This document shows, in pieces, positions 34,599-40,464 of a stretch of DNA of 40,464 nucleotides (within the stretch, counting starts at the first letter, position 1; the number at the start of each line of letters is the position of its first letter). The DNA lies in contig JACRPN010000005.1 of NCBI GenBank assembly GCA_016223145.1, forward strand, positions 1 to 40,464, in the 5' to 3' direction. Origin of the DNA: Armatimonadota bacterium (GTDB lineage: Bacteria > Armatimonadota > Fimbriimonadia > Fimbriimonadales > Fimbriimonadaceae). The notes beneath the pieces were generated by a model. It was given only the letters and a program-made list of their open reading frames with translations. It searched no databases and was not told the DNA's origin. The position numbers and the translations under genes were made by a program.

Positions 34599-35051
34599 AT
34601 GCGCAGTTTTACATTCGTCGGGCTGGTTGCCGGCTCGCTCTCTCTTGCAGCGGGATCTCAGGCAGCCATCGTCGACGTCAACGTCTTTGACTTCGATTTC
34701 AGCGTCAATGCACCTGGCCAAACTGTAGTGGACGCGGTGATCGACGTCGGGGACACCGTCAGGTGGGTGTTCCTGGCGGACTTTCACACGACCACTTCGG
34801 TAGTAGGAAGCGCCGAGTCTTGGGATTCCGGGATGCTCATGGACGGAAGCACGTTCTCCCACAGTTTCGGCCAGGTGGGGGTTTTCACCTACTACTGCCA
34901 GATGCACGGCTTTGACATGGGCAACGGCACCGCCGGCGGAATGGCCGGGACCGTGACTGTCAACCCCGTTCCCGAGCCGGTATCCGGGCTCGTGCTCGCT
35001 GGGAGTTTAGGGGCGTTTGCGCGTAGAAAGCGCAGGTCCCAGCTTCAGTAG
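34599..35051 (+). CDS. Plastocyanin-like cupredoxin with PEP-CTERM anchor
   Basis: 150 residues. Signal peptide (about 1-22, ending SQAA), then a cupredoxin: His63 in DFHTTTS, Cys100 and His103 in YYCQMHG, with Met115 in GGMAGTVTV as the likely axial ligand. The tail PVPEPVSGLVLAGSLGAFARRKRR is a PEP-CTERM signal: PEP motif, hydrophobic stretch, basic end, recognised by an exosortase that cuts and sorts the protein to the surface. It would be a surface-held electron carrier or copper protein. ATG behind GGAGGG, with its own promoter. No exosortase is in the window. Confidence 0.9.
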   Translation: MRSFTFVGLVAGSLSLAAGSQAAIVDVNVFDFDFSVNAPGQTVVDAVIDVGDTVRWVFLADFHTTTSVVGSAESWDSGMLMDGSTFSHSFGQVGVFTYYCQMHGFDMGNGTAGGMAGTVTVNPVPEPVSGLVLAGSLGAFARRKRRSQLQ

Positions 35052-35242
35052 GATTTCGGGGCACACCACTAATAACCCCGTTGGGGACTGTTGAGAAAGA
35101 CGTAGCCCAGGCGTCCGGCCCGGCCCGTTTAGGTTCTTCGGCTGACGATTCCGAGCGGCAAAACATCAATGCTCAACATTCCCCGTTGGGGCCCCGGAAA
35201 CGACCCGACGGCTCTATGTTCACGGCACGGCAGCCAAGTGTC

Positions 35243-36541
35243 CTAAGGGAACCTCTTGGCTTGCTCGGCCCTGATCGCGGCAACGTGGTTCGCCAAAAGC
35301 TCCTTTTCCGACGCCATCGCGCCTGGGAACCACCGGATCAAGTCCGCCTCAAGCTGCTCCATCCGCTGAAGATACATCGCCCCTTTGACTCGGCCCTGCG
35401 GGCCGCCTGCAGCCTGGACATACGACGCCCACTGGGTCTGCCACCCGGTTTCGGGGTGCTTTGCGGCGAGACATCCAGGATAGACCTCCACTAGCCGCCT
35501 CAGCAAGTCCGCCTGCTCTGGCTTGTCCGAAAGGAGGTCGATCGCTCTATCGAGGGACCGTGCTGGATCATAGGAACCGGGGTCATACGCATAGTCGCCG
35601 CAGGTCAGCATCGGCAGGCGGTTCAGCTCGTTCTGAAAGCCCATCGGGTTCGTCATGTAACCATCGAGCACCTCGGGGAGCCTCGGATCTCGCCCCGAAA
35701 CCGGGCCGAGGTGAAGCGCAGGGTTTCGGTCGTTGACCGGGTAGTTATCCCAAAGCACCACCCTGTGCCCCATGGCCTTGCGGATCCGCTTGGCTGAGGC
35801 CAAGTCCACCGTTTGCGAGACCACTTGCGGCCCTGTCCAGAACACATAGGCGTTCCTGTCCAGCGCTTTGGCCATTGCCGACCAATAGGGCTGAAACTCC
35901 TTCTCCGTGCCGTCGCCCCAATAGTAGGTGGGGCAGAAGATCATCTGTGCCCCAGAGTCCTTTTTGCGCAAGTCCGTGAGGAGCCGGTTGACCAGGTCCG
36001 ATTGAAGCTGGGCAAGCTGTGCAGGCTGGGTGCCCTCGGTCCCGATGTCGTCGAGGGACAGGCTGTACCAGCGCACCCCCAGGCCTTGCATGAACTCAAA
36101 GTGACGCCAAAGGGCCTGATAGTCGCCCTGGCGGTGATAGTCGTAAGGCCTGCTACTGTGAAGCTGGGGATGAAAGGCGAACACAAAGTGGAGGCCTCTT
36201 TCCTTGGCCCGCTGGACGACCTTCCTCCAATCCTCCCTTTCGGCCTCCGACTTTGGCTCCCACCAATTGTTGACGTACCTCAGACGATCCGTGTAATAGC
36301 TCAAGTAGCAGTTCATCACGAAGTTCATCTTCGCTTTGGCCATCCAGGGAATTTCAGTGAGGTACTGGTCTCTGGACCATCCCCATCCCTTGCTTCCTCG
36401 CAGCTTGAAGCCCGTGTTCTGCTTGGGCGATGGCGCCTGAACAGACGGAAGAATTGCGTCGGATGGCTTCTGCGGCTCAATGGTTCCGGAGCCGCCTGAA
36501 TGCGCTGTGGCCGTGGCGAGGATCAGCACGAGGGCAACCAT
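35243..36541 (-). CDS. Exported GH84-like (beta-N-acetylglucosaminidase) glycosidase
   Basis: 432 residues with a short signal-like start (MVALVLILATATAHS). The catalytic Asp pair lies in SLSLDDIGTEG (D164, D165), as in O-GlcNAcase/hyaluronidase-type GH84, where one Asp orients the 2-acetamido group. VVLWDNYPVNDRNPALHLGP is the family's later substrate-binding block. It should release GlcNAc from glycans or peptidoglycan-derived material outside the cytoplasm. The ribosome site before ATG (GAGG, 12-base gap) is weak. Followed upstream by a lipoprotein gene on the same strand. Confidence 0.85.
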   Translation of the reverse strand: MVALVLILATATAHSGGSGTIEPQKPSDAILPSVQAPSPKQNTGFKLRGSKGWGWSRDQYLTEIPWMAKAKMNFVMNCYLSYYTDRLRYVNNWWEPKSEAEREDWRKVVQRAKERGLHFVFAFHPQLHSSRPYDYHRQGDYQALWRHFEFMQGLGVRWYSLSLDDIGTEGTQPAQLAQLQSDLVNRLLTDLRKKDSGAQMIFCPTYYWGDGTEKEFQPYWSAMAKALDRNAYVFWTGPQVVSQTVDLASAKRIRKAMGHRVVLWDNYPVNDRNPALHLGPVSGRDPRLPEVLDGYMTNPMGFQNELNRLPMLTCGDYAYDPGSYDPARSLDRAIDLLSDKPEQADLLRRLVEVYPGCLAAKHPETGWQTQWASYVQAAGGPQGRVKGAMYLQRMEQLEADLIRWFPGAMASEKELLANHVAAIRAEQAKRFP

Positions 36542-36610
36542 GCGTAGACCGTACCTCAGGTCCCTATGGGTGCAGTGCTCGACGAAGCCGCCTTGCCGAA
36601 AAGCGGCGAA

Positions 36611-37189
36611 CTACCTACGGTCGGACGAACTGCCCTCGGTCGCCTTCTGATCTGGCTTAGCGATCGGCCTGACGGAACAGACCATGCGCGAGATCGCCGC
36701 TTTGTCATCCGAGTGCACCATCTCGTTCGCTTCGATTTGGAGAGCTACAAGCCCACGTTCACCAATGAGATACCCCGTGCCCACCGCCAGCTTGCCCTTG
36801 AACTCGGGGAACTCGATCAGCCCCTTCCACCCCATGCCTTCGATGGCCCTGCCGTTTGGGACGGTCGTGTGAATCTCCTTGAGGAGTTTCTCAGGCGGAT
36901 TCGCGAAGTAAGCGACCCTAAGAACGATTCCGGGCCCGCCTTCCGATCGGACGGTGAATCCGCTCAGCGAATATTTGCGATCGGGAATCCAGGGCCTGGC
37001 GATCTCGATGTCCATCGCATCGTAGCCGTATTCGGCGTTGGCGGGAACGGCGACGATCTCGGACTTCGCGGGGGCGTTAGCCGAAGGCGCGACGCAACCG
37101 CAAAGCGGAAGCAAGCCCAAAACCAACACCCAACCGGCCCTGCACGACACCTGACCAACGTACCCCACCGCAGGGCCGGTATGCGCCAA
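36611..37189 (-). CDS. Hypothetical lipoprotein
   Basis: 192 residues from TTG at 37189, with GAGGA 8 bases upstream; GTG starts at 37168 or 37150 are alternatives. The signal peptide ends in a lipobox, LPLCGC, with Cys at about residue 32 acylated. The mature domain is beta-rich (IVLRVAYFANPPEKLLKEIH, TGYLIGERGLVALQIEAN), with no recognised family. It lies 69 bp upstream of the glycosidase gene on the same strand, so a unit is possible; function unknown. Confidence 0.75.
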   Translation of the reverse strand: MAHTGPAVGYVGQVSCRAGWVLVLGLLPLCGCVAPSANAPAKSEIVAVPANAEYGYDAMDIEIARPWIPDRKYSLSGFTVRSEGGPGIVLRVAYFANPPEKLLKEIHTTVPNGRAIEGMGWKGLIEFPEFKGKLAVGTGYLIGERGLVALQIEANEMVHSDDKAAISRMVCSVRPIAKPDQKATEGSSSDRR

Positions 37190-37236
37190 TCCGGGCTTCC
37201 TCGGTAACCTCCGCTTGCCTATTCACAGGTGCAACC

Positions 37237-38121
37237 ATGTCAAGAGAGAATCACGCCGACATTCGCATTGGAACCCTCGCCGGTTTTGCCTCCGGCCCCA
37301 ACTATCTCCGCCAGGTCGTGGCGCACGGCTTCGAATCGTTTGAGCTGACCACTTGGGCCTATGTCGGCGATCTCAACTTGGCCGAATTCGCCAAAGAGGC
37401 CGAGGATGCCTTAGGGGGCAAGGCGATCATCAGCAGCATCGGCATCTACGGAAACCCCCTGCAGGACGAGAAGACCGCCCACGATTGGGAGGTGATGATT
37501 CGAGCCTGCAAGCACTTCAAGTGCAACGTGGTGAACGGCTTTGCCGGCGCGCTTGAAGATCGTCCGGTGGATCAGTCGATGCCCAAATTTAAGGAGGTGT
37601 TCGGGCATTTGGCGAAGGTCGCCGCGGACGAAGGCGTTAAGATCGCGTTTGAGAACTGTGACATGGGGGGCACTTGGGATACCCCGAAATGGAACATCGC
37701 GCACGCTCCCACCGCTTGGGAAATGATGTTCAACGAGGTACCTGGCGATGTGCTTGGGCTCGAATGGGAGCCCTGCCACCAAATGGTCAGCCTGATCGAC
37801 CCGATCGCTCAGCTCCGGAAGTACGTCGGGAGGGTCTACCACGTTCACGGGAAGGACGCGACGATCTGCTGGGACGTGATCAAGGAGAAGGGGCTGAGGG
37901 GCGGCGTGCCCGTCGTGTATCACCGCACACCGGGTTTTGGGGATACCAACTGGACCGACGTCATCACCATCCCCAGGCAGGGCGGCTTCACCGGCTGCAT
38001 CGACATCGAGGGATGGCACGACCCGATCTACCGAGATGAACTGGAGATGACGGGCCAGGTGCATGGCCTGCGGTATCTGCAGGCTTGCCGGGGCGGCGCA
38101 TTTGTGCCCAACCCCAAATAG
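37237..38121 (+). CDS. Sugar phosphate isomerase/epimerase (xylose isomerase-like TIM barrel)
   Basis: 294 residues. Metal-site residues fit the AP-endonuclease-2/xylose-isomerase-like fold: IAFENCDMGGTWDT (Glu), LEWEPCHQM (Glu/His), YHVHGKDATI (Asp/His), and a final CIDIEGWHDP (Glu). The likely job is epimerising or isomerising a sugar or inositol derivative, as in the IolE/IolI and tagatose-epimerase groups; which cannot be told. ATG at 37237 has AGGTG upstream. It is divergent from the lipoprotein gene. Confidence 0.9.
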   Translation: MSRENHADIRIGTLAGFASGPNYLRQVVAHGFESFELTTWAYVGDLNLAEFAKEAEDALGGKAIISSIGIYGNPLQDEKTAHDWEVMIRACKHFKCNVVNGFAGALEDRPVDQSMPKFKEVFGHLAKVAADEGVKIAFENCDMGGTWDTPKWNIAHAPTAWEMMFNEVPGDVLGLEWEPCHQMVSLIDPIAQLRKYVGRVYHVHGKDATICWDVIKEKGLRGGVPVVYHRTPGFGDTNWTDVITIPRQGGFTGCIDIEGWHDPIYRDELEMTGQVHGLRYLQACRGGAFVPNPK

Positions 38122-38199
38122 CAAAGCGCTCCTAAATTCGAGAAATCCAGCTTCCCCCAAGGTGCGGATCGGCGTCTCAAAAGCCGATGCATTACTTGG

Positions 38200-39582
38200 G
38201 TGAGGATGGGACCAACGAAGCGCATGCCAGACAGAGACCATGCTGGCGTGAAGGAAGAACGTAGGCCGCTGCCCCTGATAAAACACGCTTTGGTGGGATT
38301 CTGGTCGTTTAGCTGGGTCCCGGTGATCTGTTGGATCGAGGGGTGGTATGCGTCGGGGACGACGGGTTTTTGGACCAGCGTTCTCGCGGCGCATGCTCGC
38401 GGGAGCGTGTGCTGGCTGTTCGACCTGGCGCCGTTCCTGGGCGCCTTTCTCTCCGTCTGGTCCAGACTGAAAGTCGAACGATTGGAAGGGAGCTTGCAGG
38501 GCGTCGCAGAGGCACGAGACAGGGCCGAAGCGGATTACCTTGCCGACAAGCAGAAAATCGAGCTCCGGCGCCAGGAGTTCGACCGCCTGGCCGAGCTCCA
38601 TCGGGCGGCAGCGCGACGGTTCGAAGAGCTGTTTCAGGGCCTTCCGGTGGCTTGTTTCACCTATGACCGGAGCGGATTGCTCTTTGAGTGCAATCGAGCG
38701 CTCGAAACCCTATGGGCAACTCCCGCCGCAAAGATGCAGCAAAAACCTGTGAACGAGTCCATATGGTCCACAGGCGACCTGGAACAGTGGCGCGCGCTCA
38801 ACGAACGCGTTTTCGCCGGCGAAACGATTTACCAGGTGGAGCTTTGGTTCCCTAACGTCGGCGGCTCCGGCAAGTGGATTCTATTCAGCTCGATCCCGCT
38901 GAGGTCCATGCAGGACGACGTGGTGGCGGCCATCGCTTCCCTGATGGACATCACTGACCGCAAGGCCATGGAGCAGCGGATTTCCGACCAGATCAGCGAG
39001 CTGAACCTGGTCGCCGAACAGCTCGCGGGCCAAAAGAGGGAGCTCGAGGTCGCCAACGAGCGGCTCGCGCTTCAGGCCACGACGGATGGACTTACGGGCG
39101 TCGCGAACCGGCGGCTCTTCCGAGAGGTGCTGGACCGAGCCTGTCAGGAGGCCGGCCCCGAACACCCGTACTCGCTCGTGATGCTCGACGTCGACCACTT
39201 CAAGTCCTACAACGATACATTTGGCCATCAAGCCGGTGACGATCTACTGAAGTTGATCGCCGACCATCTGAAGGCGGCAATCCGGCCCAACGACTTTGCT
39301 GCAAGGTTTGGTGGGGAGGAGTTCGTGCTTCTTTTGCCGGGGTCCGACGCGGCCCAGGCGCACGTTGTCGCAGAACGCATCCGGGCGCAACTCCAGGGGT
39401 TGGAGCAAGCTTGCTGCCCCGTGAGCGCGAGTTTTGGCATTGCGACGATCGCCCTCCAAGGGGCGGACCCCAGGGCCTTTCTCGAGCAGGCCGATGCCGC
39501 CATGTACGTCTCTAAGCGCTGCGGCCGCAACCAGGTCACCCATTGGGACGACATTTCGGCCGACACCGCGCGGGCGGCTTAG
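38200..39582 (+). CDS. Membrane-anchored PAS-GGDEF diguanylate cyclase
   Basis: 460 residues from GTG at 38200; ATG choices at 38206 or 38224 are just as likely, as no ribosome site decides. Two membrane helices (about 27-50 and 68-92) are followed by a coiled coil (about 95-145), a PAS domain (about 145-265, ending in DITDRKAMEQRI), and GGDEF (about 295-450). The catalytic motif is GGEEF at 371-375. An RxxD I-site (R362-D365) five residues before it should give product inhibition. It makes c-di-GMP, so the PAS signal sets surface or lifestyle choices. No EAL or PilZ partner nearby. Confidence 0.94.
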   Translation: MRMGPTKRMPDRDHAGVKEERRPLPLIKHALVGFWSFSWVPVICWIEGWYASGTTGFWTSVLAAHARGSVCWLFDLAPFLGAFLSVWSRLKVERLEGSLQGVAEARDRAEADYLADKQKIELRRQEFDRLAELHRAAARRFEELFQGLPVACFTYDRSGLLFECNRALETLWATPAAKMQQKPVNESIWSTGDLEQWRALNERVFAGETIYQVELWFPNVGGSGKWILFSSIPLRSMQDDVVAAIASLMDITDRKAMEQRISDQISELNLVAEQLAGQKRELEVANERLALQATTDGLTGVANRRLFREVLDRACQEAGPEHPYSLVMLDVDHFKSYNDTFGHQAGDDLLKLIADHLKAAIRPNDFAARFGGEEFVLLLPGSDAAQAHVVAERIRAQLQGLEQACCPVSASFGIATIALQGADPRAFLEQADAAMYVSKRCGRNQVTHWDDISADTARAA

Positions 39583-39645
39583 CTCGGCGATACGCGCACC
39601 TTTCCGAACTAATTGGGCCTCCCATCCTGCCAATATGGGAAAGAA

Positions 39646-40464
39646 ATGGCGATTGGTCGGACCCTTATTGCCTTGATTGCGCTCGCTTGGGTGTCGAGCC
39701 TGCGCGCGCAAGAGGCTGTCCCAAACGAAGTGCTTGTCGGTGTTGCGCCCGGCAGTGACCTCGCCATGCCGGCGGCGCTGCTGCGCTGGGGCATGACCCA
39801 GACCGACGCCATATCCCAATTGGGCGTACGCCGCGTTAAGCTGCCACCGGGATCAACCGTCGCCCAAGCCAGGGCCGCTCTCGGGGGATATGCCTTTGTT
39901 CGCTTTGTCGAGCCGAACTACCTCGTTCGGCCAGCGTACGTCCCGAACGATCCGAGCTTTGGGAACCAATGGGCTCTTTCAAAGATCAGGATGGCCCAGA
40001 GTTGGGACGTGACCTTTGGGTCGGCCTCGACGGTCATTGCGGTCATTGATTCAGGCATCGACAAGGCGCATCCGGACCTCGTCGGCAAGTACGTGGCAGG
40101 GTGGGACTTCATCAATAGCGACAGCGACGCACAGGACGATAACGGCCATGGAACCTATTGCGCTGGAATCGCGGCAGCCGCCACGGATAACGGCATCGGC
40201 TTGGCTGGCGTCGGTTTCAACTGCAAGATCATGCCGATTAAGGTGCTGAACAGCGTAGGCGCCGGCTCGACCGCGGACGTCGCGCACGGGATCACCTACG
40301 CTGTCGACAACGGGGCGAAGGTGCTCAGCATCAGCCTGGTCGCGTCGGGTGGTTCCAGCACCCTTCTGAGCGCTGTGGACTACGCCTATGCCAACAATGT
40401 AAGCCTGGTGGCCGCATCGGGCAACAACGGCAACAGCACACCGCTCTACCCCGCTAACTACGCC
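39646..40464 (+). CDS. Subtilisin-like S8 serine peptidase, N-terminal part
   Basis: 273 codons up to the right edge, open. ATG behind GGGAAAG. Signal peptide (about 1-21, ending SLRA), then a propeptide-like region, then the peptidase: Asp135 in AVIDSGID and His168 in DNGHGTYCAGIA. The catalytic Ser lies past the edge. GNQWALSKIRMAQSW is the usual start of the S8 domain in thermitase-type enzymes. It should be secreted or surface-held and self-processed. Confidence 0.93.
   Translation, partial: MAIGRTLIALIALAWVSSLRAQEAVPNEVLVGVAPGSDLAMPAALLRWGMTQTDAISQLGVRRVKLPPGSTVAQARAALGGYAFVRFVEPNYLVRPAYVPNDPSFGNQWALSKIRMAQSWDVTFGSASTVIAVIDSGIDKAHPDLVGKYVAGWDFINSDSDAQDDNGHGTYCAGIAAAATDNGIGLAGVGFNCKIMPIKVLNSVGAGSTADVAHGITYAVDNGAKVLSISLVASGGSSTLLSAVDYAYANNVSLVAASGNNGNSTPLYPANYA

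Noticed and set aside
38168-38188. ATCGGC/GCCGAT hairpin before the diguanylate cyclase gene, considered as a c-di-GMP riboswitch
   Set aside because: Only a 6-bp stem; no conserved riboswitch core bases or second helix.
37411-38601. 396-codon minus-strand frame
   Set aside because: Antisense to the isomerase and to the start of the diguanylate cyclase gene, both well supported.

Overview
This window is about 60% G+C bacterial chromosome. It carries roughly 40 protein genes and no rRNA, tRNA, CRISPR array, transposase or phage gene that I can see. The gene mix suggests Armatimonadota (Fimbriimonadia-like) or a planctomycete-like relative: an H-X9-DG (DUF1559-like) prepilin with the LFPVFAQA start, a PSD1-cytochrome/DUF1501 pair, a PEP-CTERM protein, folate-dependent TrmFO, split GcvPB and lipoproteins downstream of a prepilin. 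There is no rRNA to confirm this, so the placement is inference.

Layout. 1-1218 (minus): small and large subunits of a two-component molybdenum hydroxylase (large subunit cut by the left edge). 1482-2894 (minus): glnA. 3313-4887 (plus): exported STN-domain protein with Met/His/Lys-rich helical repeats, convergent with a beta-CASP metallo-hydrolase (4985-6370). 6399-9048: small membrane, zinc-ribbon, cyclic-nucleotide-binding and GNAT proteins. 9221-12520 (minus): gcvPB and pruA. 12857-14993 (minus): a lacI/prepilin/lipoprotein operon with a good promoter and a double palindromic operator, divergent from the PSD1/DUF1501 pair (15131-19956). 20124-21668: small genes including a DUF433/DUF5615 toxin-antitoxin-like pair next to a palindrome. 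21673-24132 (minus): CopA-type ATPase. 24314-26493 (plus): YjbQ overlapped by a protein built only of Clp_N-like modules. 26494-26792: a gene-free stretch with two twin 56-nt hairpins. 26793-32243: HAD phosphatase, ion channel, trmFO, aat, methyltransferase and DinB. 32565-34358: rpsB-tsf, with a possible leader peptide and a strong terminator. 34599-39582: PEP-CTERM cupredoxin, GH84-like glycosidase, lipoprotein, TIM-barrel isomerase and diguanylate cyclase. 39646-end: a subtilase open at the right edge.

Taken together the window is mostly a free-living heterotroph's housekeeping and amino-acid metabolism (glutamine, glycine, proline/glutamate), plus surface and export functions typical of the planctomycete/armatimonad style and some metal handling.

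The most unusual feature is the density of short dispersed repeats: 8-bp and 9-bp unit arrays, a 16-bp unit, GTAG-hairpins and a covarying 46-nt hairpin. Several sit inside reading frames (gcvPB, the DUF1501 gene, the end of the small gene at 20124) and add non-conserved peptide segments without breaking the frame.
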